From an uncultured Alistipes sp. (lineage in GTDB: Bacteria; Bacteroidota; Bacteroidia; Bacteroidales; Rikenellaceae): 64,000 nt of DNA. The notes below the pieces were generated by a model. That model was not told the DNA's origin. It did no database searches and was given only the letters and a program-made list of their open reading frames with translations. The DNA is taken from NCBI GenBank assembly GCA_947623305.1, contig CANQGQ010000002.1, positions 62,001 through 126,000 on the forward strand, written 5' to 3'. The translations under genes and the position numbers were made by a program. Positions 8,069-16,631 of the stretch are shown here, in pieces (positions within the stretch are counted from its first letter, which is position 1; each line of letters opens with the position of its first letter).

Positions 8069-8533
8069 TCAGTTCGCGGCCCAGATGTAGGCGTTCAGAT
8101 AGGTCGCGAAGAGGATCCAGCACAGATAGGGTACGAAGAGCCAGGCTGCGGCGCGGCGCACCCGTGCACTGAAGATGAGGTAGAGGATGACCGCCGCATC
8201 GAGCGCAACGAGGTCGATCAGCGCGAGAAACGGATTGCGGAACGTGAAAAAGAGGATGCTCCACAGAAAATTGAGCGCCAATTGGATGTACCATATCAGC
8301 ATGACTGCATGGCGGCTCTTCAGACAGGTTGAGAGCACCAGACCGGCCGATACGCCGATGCAGGCGTAGAGGAGGCTCCATGCGATGGGAAAGACGACGG
8401 CCGGAGGCGTGAGCGCCGGTTTGGTCAGATAGGGATACCAATCCCGCAGTGCATCGGTTTGCAGCAGGGAGGCGACCCCGCCCAGTGCGAAACAGAGCAG
8501 GAGCGGTAACAGATAGTAATGTACTTTTTTCAT
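8069..8533 (-). CDS. tspO: TspO/MBR family tryptophan-rich sensory membrane protein
   Basis: The 154-aa product has five predicted membrane helices. It carries the family motifs KPALTPPAVVFPIAWSLLY (loop 1 to helix 2), WYIQLALNFLWSILFF (helix 3) and PYLCWILFATYLNAYI (helix 5), matching the TspO/peripheral benzodiazepine receptor family that binds porphyrins and sterols. It lies 11 bp downstream of the small membrane protein gene at 8545-8793 and is likely cotranscribed with it. In bacteria TspO is tied to stress or tetrapyrrole handling. The specific role here is unknown. Confidence 0.93.
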   Translation of the reverse strand: MKKVHYYLLPLLLCFALGGVASLLQTDALRDWYPYLTKPALTPPAVVFPIAWSLLYACIGVSAGLVLSTCLKSRHAVMLIWYIQLALNFLWSILFFTFRNPFLALIDLVALDAAVILYLIFSARVRRAAAWLFVPYLCWILFATYLNAYIWAAN

Positions 8534-8544
8534 GTCGTGGTGTG

Positions 8545-8793
8545 TTATTTATCGGATTCGACTTTCGATTCTTTTCGCCGCGAACGTCGTTCTTCGGCGG
8601 CCGTGAGCAGCAGCGGGGCGACCCATTGGGCGATCAGCAGGGCGCGGCTCCGTTTGCCGCACAGCATCATGCCGACGGCAGTGGTCAGCGCCCCCAGTCC
8701 GGTGATGAGATAAAGGAACGAGGCGGTAGGATGTTCGATCGTCCGTTCTTTGGCGGAAACGATGGGCTTATTGCGTTTTTTTCTGAACTTCAT
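8545..8793 (-). CDS. Small membrane protein of unknown function
   Basis: The product is 82 aa from ATG 8793 (a TTG at 8814 is in frame but less likely). A basic N-terminus (MKFRKKRNK) is followed by two hydrophobic segments, about residues 25-45 and 53-66, and a charged tail rich in Arg, Glu and Lys. I do not recognise a family. It sits 11 bp upstream of tspO on the same strand, which suggests a two-gene operon. Confidence 0.65.
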   Translation of the reverse strand: MKFRKKRNKPIVSAKERTIEHPTASFLYLITGLGALTTAVGMMLCGKRSRALLIAQWVAPLLLTAAEERRSRRKESKVESDK

Positions 8794-8907
8794 GGTCGGA
8801 TAAGGATTGTGCAATGCTGCCGAAAGGGCAAAAAATATGCCGTTGCCGCGGGAGTTGTGGAATGTTTTTTGCGGAGGGCTGCATACGTCATAAACAAATG
8901 TTACGTT

Positions 8908-9342
8908 ATGAAAAAATTTTTGATGCTTTTCGTTTGTGCGGCAACCGCAATTTCCGTAAGTGCCGCTCCGCAGAAGGTCGATTTCGACAAACTGCCCGAT
9001 TCGTCGCAGGAGTTCATCCAGAAGAACTTCCCGCGTGAAAAGGTGAAATCGGTGGAGATGGATCGCGAGGCTTCGTGGGACAAGTACACCGTCTATTTCA
9101 ACAGCGGTACGCAGGTCTCCTTCGAGGGAGGCAGCGGCGATTGCTCCGAGATAATCATGAAAGACGGATCCGTTCCGGCTTCCGCCATGTCGCCGCGTCT
9201 GCGCAGCTATGTGGCTTCGCAGTATCCGCGTTCGCAGGTAACGATCTACCAGACCACGGCCGACGGTTATCGGCTGGGGCTGTCGGACAAGACGTTCCTC
9301 GATTTCGACAAGAACGGAAATTTCGTAAAGGCTACGAAGTAA
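8908..9342 (+). CDS. Exported PepSY-like (BLIP-like beta-lactamase-inhibitor fold) protein
   Basis: The 144-aa product has a Sec signal peptide (MKKFLMLFVCAATAISVSAA, cleavage after about residue 20). Two similar repeats follow: LPDSSQEFIQKNFPREKVKSVEMD and LRSYVASQYPRSQVTIYQTT. Each repeat has a helix packing on strands and the pattern 'FI.k.fP...v..v'. This is the layout of the Bacteroidota PepSY-like/DUF2874 family, which is periplasmic and of unknown function. The ATG at 8908 is set by the signal peptide. The family call rests on pattern recognition. Confidence 0.8.
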   Translation: MKKFLMLFVCAATAISVSAAPQKVDFDKLPDSSQEFIQKNFPREKVKSVEMDREASWDKYTVYFNSGTQVSFEGGSGDCSEIIMKDGSVPASAMSPRLRSYVASQYPRSQVTIYQTTADGYRLGLSDKTFLDFDKNGNFVKATK

Positions 9343-9451
9343 TTTCCTTACGTCTTGTCGGTCGGATTTTCGCTCGGCGCGACGTATCTCGGTTCGGGTC
9401 TGCTCGGTATGGCACTGGGCAGACCTTTTTTATTTCGGAAGTTTCCGCTTT

Positions 9452-9467
9452 CCGCTTTTAAAAGCGG
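9452..9467. repeat. Perfect 16-bp palindrome upstream of the TonB receptor gene
   Basis: CCGCTTTTAAAAGCGG is a perfect inverted repeat about 95 bp upstream of the TonB receptor -7 box. It could be an operator or a weak terminator hairpin for the PepSY-like gene. No factor is identified. Confidence 0.4.
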
Positions 9468-9535
9468 TTCCCGATGCGGTAGATCGTTACCGCGCTTTTC
9501 GATGTCGTGGCCGGATTCGGGCTCCTGGCATGTTT

Positions 9536-9569
9536 TTTGTCGGCCGTTTCGCTTTGTGGTTTATATTTG
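9536..9569 (+). promoter_or_regulatory. Promoter of the TonB receptor / IUNH-FmdE unit
   Basis: TATATTTG at 9562-9569 matches TAnnTTTG. TTTG at 9536-9539 lies 22 nt upstream, one base longer than usual. Transcription would start about 30 nt before the ATG at 9605. Confidence 0.6.
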
Positions 9570-9604
9570 CAAACGGAAACAAACCTGAAAAATTCTTTTT
9601 CGAA

Positions 9605-11494
9605 ATGAAAATCAGTCGGATCAGTTGGACGGTCATGGCTGCCTCGGTCGTGGCATGGCCTGTGCGGGCCGAAAAAACGGATTCCCTGCGGAACGAAAAG
9701 GTGCATCCGATCGACGAAGTGGTCGTTACGGGCAGTCGCGAAGCGACCGATCTGCGCAAATTGCCCGTGAGCGTGTCGGTCGTCGGGCGCAAGCGGTTGG
9801 ACGAGGCGCATCGCGCTTCGCTGCTGCCTACCTTGACCGAACGGGTGCCCGGTCTGTTCATCACCAGCCGCGGCATCATGGGTTACGGGGTCTCCACCGG
9901 TGCGGCCGGCGGTATGACCCTGCGCGGTGTGGGCAACGCTCCGACGACCGGATTATTGGTCTTGATCGACGGTCATCCGCAGTACATGGGGTTGATGGGC
10001 CATCCGATCGCCGATGCCTATCGGTCGAATCTGGCCGAACGGGTCGAGGTTGTGCGAGGGCCGGCGTCGATGATCTACGGTTCGAATGCGATGGGCGGCG
10101 TCGTGAACATCGTTACGCGCAAGATGCGCGAGGAAGGCGTAAAAACCGACCTGCAGGCGGGTTACGGTTCTTACAATACCTTGCAGACCGAATTGACCAA
10201 CCGCATCCGTGCCGGGCGTTTCTCCAGCGTGGTGAGCGGCTCCTACGACCGTTCGGACGGCCATCGCAAGGATATGGGGTTCGAGCAGTACGGCGGCAGC
10301 GTGCGATTGGGCTACGAGCTTTCGAAAGCGTGGAGCGTGGCGGCCGATGTGCAACTCACCCATTTCAACGCCCAGAACCCGGGAACGGTCTCGGAACCTT
10401 TGTTGGACAATATCTCGCATATCACGCGGGGGGCTGCTTCGGTAACGTTGGACAATCGTTACGAACGCACTTCGGGTTCGTTGAGCTTCTTCTATAATTG
10501 GGGCCGGCACAAGATCGACGACGGTTATTCGGCCGGAGAGCAGCCGCTCGATTACCGCTTCCGGTCGAACGACCGGATGATGGGCGTTTCGTGGTTCCAG
10601 AATCGTTCGTTTTTTCGCGGCAACCGCACGACGTTCGGGCTCGATTACCGGCATTTCGGCGGCAAGGCGTGGAACTGTTATCTGAACGGTGATCCCGATA
10701 AGGTATCGGCCGACAAGACGATGGACGAGGTGGCCGCTTACGTCGATTTCCGTCAGAATCTGACGGCTTGGTTCACGCTCGACGCGGGAGTGCGCGTAGA
10801 TCATCATTCGCATGCCGGCACGGAGTGGGTGCCGCAGGCGGGCGTTTCGTTTCAGCTGCCGGCGGACGCGCAGATCAAATTGTCGGCCAGCAAGGGTTTC
10901 CGCTTCCCGACCATCCGCGAAATGTACATGTTTCCGCCGCAGAATCCCGATTTGCGGCCCGAACGGTTGTGGAATTACGAAATTTCGTTCGCGCAGCGGC
11001 TTTTCGACGGCAAATTTTCCTATGGCGCGAACCTGTTTTACATCGACGGCGAAAATCTGATTCAGACGGTGCGCGTCGATGGCCGGCCGTTGAATGTCAA
11101 TACGGGCCGCATCGAAAATACGGGTCTCGAATTGCAGGCTGCTTGGCGCGTATCGTCGGTGTGGTCGATCGAGGCCAATTACAGTTACCTGCACATGGAG
11201 TACCCCGTCTTGGCGGCACCGCGCAACAAATTATTCGTCGGCGCCGATTTCGTCAAGGGAAGATGGAGTGCATCGACGGGCGTGCAGTACGTCAAGGGAT
11301 TGTACACTTCGTTGAACCCGACGACCGCCGAGGAGGCCTTCGTGTTGTGGAACGTTTCGGGACGGGTGCAGGTGGCCCGTCGATGCGCTGTTTTCGTGCG
11401 CGGCGAGAATCTGCTGGCGCAGCGCTACGAAATCAACGCCGGATTCCCCATGCCGAAGGCGACCTTCTTGGGAGGAATCGAACTCAATTTGTAA
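9605..11494 (+). CDS. TonB-dependent outer-membrane receptor
   Basis: The 629-aa product is a TonB-dependent transporter. After a signal sequence ending near PVRAEK comes the TonB box-like DEVVVTG, the plug domain (about residues 45-160, with ERVEVVRGPASMIYGSNAMGG) and a long beta-barrel. The barrel has the FRFPTIREMYM and PDLRPERLWNYE segments and a C-terminal aromatic-rich strand ending in ELNL. It lacks the N-terminal carboxypeptidase-like domain of SusC proteins and is closer to the BtuB/siderophore-type class. The next gene starts 2 nt after its stop, so its ligand is probably linked to the fused nucleoside-hydrolase/FmdE product. The ligand is unknown. Confidence 0.93.
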   Translation: MKISRISWTVMAASVVAWPVRAEKTDSLRNEKVHPIDEVVVTGSREATDLRKLPVSVSVVGRKRLDEAHRASLLPTLTERVPGLFITSRGIMGYGVSTGAAGGMTLRGVGNAPTTGLLVLIDGHPQYMGLMGHPIADAYRSNLAERVEVVRGPASMIYGSNAMGGVVNIVTRKMREEGVKTDLQAGYGSYNTLQTELTNRIRAGRFSSVVSGSYDRSDGHRKDMGFEQYGGSVRLGYELSKAWSVAADVQLTHFNAQNPGTVSEPLLDNISHITRGAASVTLDNRYERTSGSLSFFYNWGRHKIDDGYSAGEQPLDYRFRSNDRMMGVSWFQNRSFFRGNRTTFGLDYRHFGGKAWNCYLNGDPDKVSADKTMDEVAAYVDFRQNLTAWFTLDAGVRVDHHSHAGTEWVPQAGVSFQLPADAQIKLSASKGFRFPTIREMYMFPPQNPDLRPERLWNYEISFAQRLFDGKFSYGANLFYIDGENLIQTVRVDGRPLNVNTGRIENTGLELQAAWRVSSVWSIEANYSYLHMEYPVLAAPRNKLFVGADFVKGRWSASTGVQYVKGLYTSLNPTTAEEAFVLWNVSGRVQVARRCAVFVRGENLLAQRYEINAGFPMPKATFLGGIELNL

Positions 11495-11496
11495 CG

Positions 11497-12969
11497 ATGA
11501 AGGTCTTTTTGCATTGTTGCTGGTTGTTGCTGGCCTTGGGTGCGCTGCCTGCGTCGGCGCACTCCGGAAAGGCACGCTTCCACGTCGTCATCGACACCGA
11601 CGGGGCGGCGGACGATTTGCGGACGCTGTGCCTGCTTTTGGGCAACCGCGAGGTCGAGGTGTTGGCCGTCGTCTCCTCCGACGGGGCTTTGGCACCGGAT
11701 GCGACGGCTCGGCGGGTGGCGGCTCTTTTGCACGGCTTCTACCACGAGGGGATTCCGGTCGGGGTCGGGCGTCCGATCGGTCGGCAGACGCCTGCCTGGC
11801 GCTCCCATTCATCGGAGGTCGATTGGGGCGATACGACCCTCGTCCGCACTTCGTTCCCTAATGCGGTCGACCTGTTGCAAAATACCTTCGACAGCGAGCC
11901 GGAACGAATCGTTGTCGTGGCGCTCGGGGCGCTGACCAACTGGAGCGATTTGTTGCAGACGTATCCACGGTTCGCCGACCGAATCGAACGCATCGTCTGG
12001 TACGACGATCGCATCGACCGGCCCGAGGGGGCCAACGGTCGGGCCGACCGAGCCGCAGCCCGATGGATATGGACGTGCGGGGTGCCCGTGGAGGTCGTTT
12101 CGGCCAATCCCGCCTGCCCGTTGCCGCTCGACGGGCCGTTGCTCGATACGATCGCCGCCGTTGCCGCCGAAGGGAATCCGTATGCCCGCAAAATCGTCGA
12201 TACGCACCGCGCCTCGCCGCTCGATGCGCTTTGCCGGTCGCATCATCTGGCGGCTTGGGATGATCTGGTCGCCGTGCGCCTTTTCGCGCCGGAGTTGTTC
12301 ATTGTCCGGCCGCTCGCTCCTTCGGTGCAGGGTTGCACCTTGCCCGATGCGGCAGCCGTCGCGCAGGCCGAAAGCGTGATTGCTTCCGTCTTGCGCGGAA
12401 AGCCCGATGCCGAAAGTCGGGTATTCTACGGTTTTCCGTCGGACACGTCGCTCTATGCAGAGGATGTCGCACCGATGGTCGATACGGTACTTTTGCGCTA
12501 CGGGCCCAGCGAATGGCGGGCTGCCGTACTGACCAACGAACTGCATGGTCATTTGGGCATCTATGCGACGATCGGGGTGAAGATGGGGCTTCGCGCTCGC
12601 GAGTATTTTGCAGTCGGAGTGGATGACATCGCCGTAACGACTTTTGCGGGAAGTCGTCCGCCGGTGAGCTGCATGAACGATGGATTGCAGGTCGGAACGG
12701 GTAGCACGGTGGGGCATGGATTGATGACCGTCGCGGCGGTCGATGCACCGCGTCCCGAGGCGGTGTTCCGGTTCAAGAATCGGGTAATCCGCTTGAAGCT
12801 CAAGCCCGAATATGCGGCCCGCATTCGCGGGGACGTGCAGCGCGGCGTGGCGCTTTACGGCCCCGACAGCGAAGCCTATTGGCAGTATATCCGTCGGTTG
12901 GCTTTGCGGTATTGGTCGGAGTTCGACCGTCATGCGATTTTCGATTTGACGGTCGAAAATCCGGCTTGA
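11497..12969 (+). CDS. Exported fusion: nucleoside-hydrolase-like domain + FmdE-like domain
   Basis: The 490-aa product starts with a signal peptide (MKVFLHCCWLLLALGALPAS). Residues about 26-320 resemble inosine-uridine nucleoside hydrolases. DTDGAADD at 33-40 keeps the Asp residues that bind calcium in the family (normally DTDPGIDD), and AWDDLVAV (about 253-260) aligns with the HDPLAVA motif but with Trp in place of the His. Residues about 345-470 resemble FmdE (formylmethanofuran dehydrogenase subunit E family). LHGHLGIYATIGVKMG (from 349) stands where the family has HGHLCPG, so that Cys is lost, and SCMNDGLQVGTGSTVGHG (Cys392) matches the second motif. It is coupled to the TonB receptor gene (2-nt gap). 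Substrate and location (periplasm) are inferred. Confidence 0.8.
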   Translation: MKVFLHCCWLLLALGALPASAHSGKARFHVVIDTDGAADDLRTLCLLLGNREVEVLAVVSSDGALAPDATARRVAALLHGFYHEGIPVGVGRPIGRQTPAWRSHSSEVDWGDTTLVRTSFPNAVDLLQNTFDSEPERIVVVALGALTNWSDLLQTYPRFADRIERIVWYDDRIDRPEGANGRADRAAARWIWTCGVPVEVVSANPACPLPLDGPLLDTIAAVAAEGNPYARKIVDTHRASPLDALCRSHHLAAWDDLVAVRLFAPELFIVRPLAPSVQGCTLPDAAAVAQAESVIASVLRGKPDAESRVFYGFPSDTSLYAEDVAPMVDTVLLRYGPSEWRAAVLTNELHGHLGIYATIGVKMGLRAREYFAVGVDDIAVTTFAGSRPPVSCMNDGLQVGTGSTVGHGLMTVAAVDAPRPEAVFRFKNRVIRLKLKPEYAARIRGDVQRGVALYGPDSEAYWQYIRRLALRYWSEFDRHAIFDLTVENPA

Positions 12970-12999
12970 CCGCCGATGGCCGATACGAACTGAACGGCG

Positions 13000-13791
13000 T
13001 TATTCGGCGGCGTGTGCGGCAACCCAGTTCGTGAGCGCGACGAAATCGGCTACGGAGAGTCGTTCGGCCCGTTGCGTGAAGAACGGATGTTCGGCACCGC
13101 CGAAATCGCCGAATGCAGTCCGCAGTGAGTTGCGCAGCATCTTGCGCCGCTGCCCGAACGACGCCTTTACGACCCGCACGAACAGTTTTTCGTCGCAGTC
13201 GAGACGTTCGACCGCATTGCGCCGCAGCCGGATGACGGCGCTTTTGACTTTGGGCGGCGGGTTGAAAACCGTTTCGTTGACCGTGAAAAGGTATTCGATA
13301 TCGTACCACGTCTGCAGCAGCACCGAGAGGATGCCGTACTCCTTCGACCCGGGCGGTTCGGCCAACCGTACGGCCACCTCTTTCTGGATCATGCCGACGC
13401 ACTCCGGAACCAGATTCCGATATTCCAACAACTTGAAAAAAATCTGAGACGAAATGTTATAGGGAAAATTGCCGATCAGCCGCAGCCCGTTCGGAAAACG
13501 TTCGCGCAGATTCATTTGCAGAAAATCGCCCGCGAGCAATCGCGGGGCGAATTCCGGAAAACGATCGTGGAGATAGGCGACGCTTTCCGCGTCGATTTCG
13601 GCGCCGTAGGTCGTCAGGTCGTTGCGTTGCAGCAGAAATTGCGTCAACACGCCCATGCCGCAGCCCACTTCGAGCACGTCGCACGGCGCTTCGGCCGTGC
13701 CGCCCGAAAGGGCGTCGCAGATTTTGCGGGCGATGTTGAGGTCGACCAGAAAATGTTGCCCCAGCGCCTTTTTCGCTCTTACTTCCGTCAT
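13000..13791 (-). CDS. rsmA: 16S rRNA (adenine1518/1519-N6)-dimethyltransferase RsmA (KsgA)
   Basis: RsmA dimethylates two adjacent adenines in the 3' hairpin of 16S rRNA during 30S maturation. The 263-aa product has AKKALGQHFLVD at the N-terminus (the KsgA N-motif), the SAM-binding VLEVGCGMGVLT, GAEIDAES and the catalytic NFPYNISSQI (NLPY-type motif). VFNPPPKVKSAVIRL follows, then the C-terminal helical domain. Length is normal. It is convergent with the IUNH-FmdE gene and stands 26 bp downstream of the META lipoprotein gene. Confidence 0.97.
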   Translation of the reverse strand: MTEVRAKKALGQHFLVDLNIARKICDALSGGTAEAPCDVLEVGCGMGVLTQFLLQRNDLTTYGAEIDAESVAYLHDRFPEFAPRLLAGDFLQMNLRERFPNGLRLIGNFPYNISSQIFFKLLEYRNLVPECVGMIQKEVAVRLAEPPGSKEYGILSVLLQTWYDIEYLFTVNETVFNPPPKVKSAVIRLRRNAVERLDCDEKLFVRVVKASFGQRRKMLRNSLRTAFGDFGGAEHPFFTQRAERLSVADFVALTNWVAAHAAE

Positions 13792-13817
13792 GTTCGGGTG
13801 TCGGAACGGAGGCTCGG

Positions 13818-14252
13818 TCAGTCGGCTTCCGACGTGGATTCGATCGGATGGAAGGTCGCGAGCGGCACGCTGTTGCTGTAGAAAGTCAACTCCCCGTCGC
13901 GAACGGTGTATCGGTCGACCGAATTGAGCATTTGCAGGAAATCGAATTCGTATTCCATGTCGGGGCAGGCCATTCGCGTCGAGCCGATGTTGCCGAAGCG
14001 CAGGCTGCCGTCGGCCGTCTCTTCGTATTTTCCGAAAAAGCGGTTGCAGTTCGTGCGGCCGTAGGCCATCGTATCCGTTGCGTCGAACTCGATGGTGAAG
14101 GCATCCGGTTCGATCGTGATGGCTTTGTCGGGGATGTTCTCCATGGAGACGAGTTTCCAGGCGGTTCCGCCGAGCGATTCGGTTTTCGATCCTCCGCAGG
14201 AGACCATGCCCAACAGCAGGGCGAGCATTGCAAAACTGGTTTTCATGTGCAT
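13818..14252 (-). CDS. META-domain (HslJ-like) lipoprotein
   Basis: The 144-aa product begins with a lipoprotein signal (MKTSFAMLALLLGMVSC, Cys as the lipidated residue). A META domain follows: LGGTAWKLVSM opening, then GRTNCNRFFGKYE, which is the characteristic 'G...CN...G.Y' core, and STRMACPDMEYEFDFLQML. META domains occur in E. coli HslJ and in many Bacteroidota lipoproteins, and their function is poorly known. Two ATGs (14252 and 14246) are equally possible starts. rsmA follows 26 bp downstream. Confidence 0.85.
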   Translation of the reverse strand: MHMKTSFAMLALLLGMVSCGGSKTESLGGTAWKLVSMENIPDKAITIEPDAFTIEFDATDTMAYGRTNCNRFFGKYEETADGSLRFGNIGSTRMACPDMEYEFDFLQMLNSVDRYTVRDGELTFYSNSVPLATFHPIESTSEAD

Positions 14253-14370
14253 AGTTTTGTTTGTGTAGGCGTGGCGAAGATACGAATTATTTTTCGAAAC
14301 GTGTCCGTTGCCTTGCGTGTCGGTCTGAAAAAGCGATTGATAAATCCGGATTCGTCATGCGTCGGGCCGG

Positions 14371-16098
14371 TTATCGAAAGAATTCGCCTTCCCAGACCGC
14401 CGTGTTGCCCGTCGCATCGGTCGCCGTGAAGCGGGCTTGATGGGGCGTTCGTTCGGGCGGCGCGTCGAAGCGGTGGAAGATGAGCCCGCGCATCGGCAGC
14501 CGGTCGCAGGGCACCCAGCGTCCGTCGATTCGGAGCGTCGCCGCGACTACGCCCGAAAAGTTGTCCGCGACTTTGAATCGCAGCGATTCGGCCTGGGTGA
14601 GGTCGGCCCCCGCAGCGAACAGCGGACGGATGTGCGGGGCCAGCGTATCCGCCACTGCTACGAACCAGCCCGTTTTGCGTGTGCGGGCCGTAACCGTGCT
14701 GCCCGTGCAGGTGCCGCCCGCATGGGTGAGCGGTTTGCCCGGGGTGTAGCTCGCCAGCGCTGCATGGAGTTGGAGCGTTCGGGGAATAGCGGTGTGCAGC
14801 ATAACGGTCGCCTCCTTGCGCAGCGGGACGTCGGCATCCAGCATCCGTACGGCCGGCGAAAGTACCACGAGGCCCGTATCGGATGGCGGTGCAGGCAGCG
14901 TGTCGGGGCGGCAGAAACAGGCTTCGTAGAGGGCTCCTGCCGGAATGCGTGCGGTCAGAATCCGCCCGAATGCCACCGGATTGTTCCGGTCGGGACGGAG
15001 GACGAGCGCCGTGGTGTCGGCTTGCGCATGAAATTCGTCCGACGCGCCGCAGACGGTGAAAGCCAGAGTCGAGCAGTTGCCGCGATCGTCTTCCGCTTCG
15101 ATACGGACGGAGCGTGTTTGGCCCGCCTCGGTGCGGACGATGCCTTGTTCCCGCAACACGGGGTAGAATGCTTCGGGGGCGCCCGTCAGTCGGGCTACGC
15201 GGATGACCTCGTTCCGCGAGCGGCGTTGCTGCGCATACCAGCTCACCGCATCGCTGCAGGCAGATTGGTCGGGCAGGAATCCGTCCATGCGGTATTCGAA
15301 GCGGGGCTCGCCGTCGACCGATGCGCTCAACCGCCAGATGCCGAACGTGTTGTTGACCCCGTTGCGCCGGTCGGAGGCTTCGACGATGAAATAACCCTTG
15401 CGTCCGACGGGTACCGGATCCGGACGCATCAATTTGTATCGGCCCTCGGCTTCGCGCACGACGTTGTAGCTCGTGGGCCGCGAGCGCAGGCAGACGCCCC
15501 GTATCGTATCGACCTCGACGTAGTGGAGCCTCAGGATGCGTGGCGGCAGATGGTCTTCGGGTCGGAAAATGCCTTGCCGAACCGTGTTCAGCCGGCGGCC
15601 AGTACCGGCTTCGCGCAGTTCGAAATGGAGATGCGGCCCCATCGACGAACCGCTGTTCCCCGAGTAACCGATCGTCTCGCCCTGCTTCACCGGCCATCGG
15701 TCGGCCGGGAACCAGAGGTCGACCTCGTTCGAACGGGTGCGGTAGCGTTCCGCCTGCACGCAAGCGGCTAAGTCGTCGCGAAAACGTTGCAGATGGCCGT
15801 AAACGGCTGTCGTGCCGTCGGCCAATGTCAGGTAGATCGCCTTGCCGTAGCCGTAGGTCGTAACCACGACGCGCGAGATATGGCCGTCGGCCGTTGCGAC
15901 GAGCGGTTTCCCTTCGACGCCGTCGGTCTTGATGTCCACGCCGGCATGGAAATGGCCGCTGCGTATTTCGCCGAAGTTCGCCGCAAAGTTGCCTGCGACC
16001 TGCCGCACGGGAAAGACGTAACGAATGGTGTCGCGGGGCTGCGCCGCGGCAGCGAACAGAGTCAGAGCAGCCGATGTAGTTATTAAAAATCGTCGCAT
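14371..16098 (-). CDS. M23 family metallopeptidase (LytM domain) with long C-terminal region
   Basis: The 575-aa exported protein has a signal peptide (MRRFLITTSAALTLFAAAAQ). The LytM/M23 peptidase domain lies at about residues 28-175, with HAGVD (His51, Asp55), VYGHL (about 99-103) and GPHLHFEL (His156, His158), so zinc ligands and catalytic His are intact. This enzyme class cleaves peptidoglycan cross-links. The remaining about 400 residues are beta-rich and contain no domain I can name, and could direct the enzyme to a partner. Its start overlaps the end of recX by 16 nt, making it the last gene of the run lptB-aroA-aroC-prmC-recX-M23. Confidence 0.92.
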   Translation of the reverse strand: MRRFLITTSAALTLFAAAAQPRDTIRYVFPVRQVAGNFAANFGEIRSGHFHAGVDIKTDGVEGKPLVATADGHISRVVVTTYGYGKAIYLTLADGTTAVYGHLQRFRDDLAACVQAERYRTRSNEVDLWFPADRWPVKQGETIGYSGNSGSSMGPHLHFELREAGTGRRLNTVRQGIFRPEDHLPPRILRLHYVEVDTIRGVCLRSRPTSYNVVREAEGRYKLMRPDPVPVGRKGYFIVEASDRRNGVNNTFGIWRLSASVDGEPRFEYRMDGFLPDQSACSDAVSWYAQQRRSRNEVIRVARLTGAPEAFYPVLREQGIVRTEAGQTRSVRIEAEDDRGNCSTLAFTVCGASDEFHAQADTTALVLRPDRNNPVAFGRILTARIPAGALYEACFCRPDTLPAPPSDTGLVVLSPAVRMLDADVPLRKEATVMLHTAIPRTLQLHAALASYTPGKPLTHAGGTCTGSTVTARTRKTGWFVAVADTLAPHIRPLFAAGADLTQAESLRFKVADNFSGVVAATLRIDGRWVPCDRLPMRGLIFHRFDAPPERTPHQARFTATDATGNTAVWEGEFFR

Positions 16099-16631
16099 GG
16101 TTCGGTCTCCTTTACAAATTGCGAAACGGTGTCGAGCACCGTCTCGTAGTCGTATCCGAGCGATAGGCCGTATCGGATCAACTTGGTTTTCAGTTCGTAG
16201 GCGGTCGTCGCCCGTGTGTTGCGCGCTTTGCGGACGAGTTGTTCCGCCAGCCGGTCGGTCATCCCCGTACGGTCGATTTGCCGCAGCGCAGCGTCGATGG
16301 TTTCGCGGGCGATGCCCTTGCGTTGGAGCGCCGTCCGCAGTTTGTATTCGCCCCAGCCGCTCAACCGCAGCTTCTCGCGGACGAACGCATCGGCATAGCG
16401 TGCATCGTCGATGAACCGGTCGCGGATCAACCGCGCGAGCACCTTTTCGGCATCGGCTTCCGGCACGCCCCAGCCGCGCATAAGCCGGCGGGCGTCGCCT
16501 TCCGACTTTTCGGCTCGGGCGCAGAGCCGCATCAGGGCCGACAGCGCCTGTTCGGGCGTCTTGGCGCGACGCTCTTTCGGACGGCGTTCCTCGGCCGAGC
16601 GGCGTTTTTTGGTCAATTCATTCGGCAGCAT
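16083..16631 (-). CDS. recX: RecX family regulatory protein
   Basis: RecX inhibits RecA filament assembly. The 182-aa product from ATG 16631 is all-helical, with the RecX three-helix repeats: ALSALMRLCARAEKSEGDARRLM, LARLIRDRFIDDARYADAFVREKLRLSGWG and YKLRTALQRKGI. The DDARYADAFV motif is the family hallmark. The basic N-terminus (ELTKKRRSAEERRP) is typical of Bacteroidota forms. The start lies within the end of prmC (19-nt overlap) and the end overlaps the M23 gene, so expression is probably coupled. recA is not in the window. Confidence 0.9.
   Translation of the reverse strand: MLPNELTKKRRSAEERRPKERRAKTPEQALSALMRLCARAEKSEGDARRLMRGWGVPEADAEKVLARLIRDRFIDDARYADAFVREKLRLSGWGEYKLRTALQRKGIARETIDAALRQIDRTGMTDRLAEQLVRKARNTRATTAYELKTKLIRYGLSLGYDYETVLDTVSQFVKETEPCDDF

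Noticed and set aside
9343..9560. Cobalamin riboswitch before the TonB receptor (GGCACTGGGCAG looked suggestive)
   Set aside because: The conserved B12-box GCCACTG and the flanking core helices are missing.
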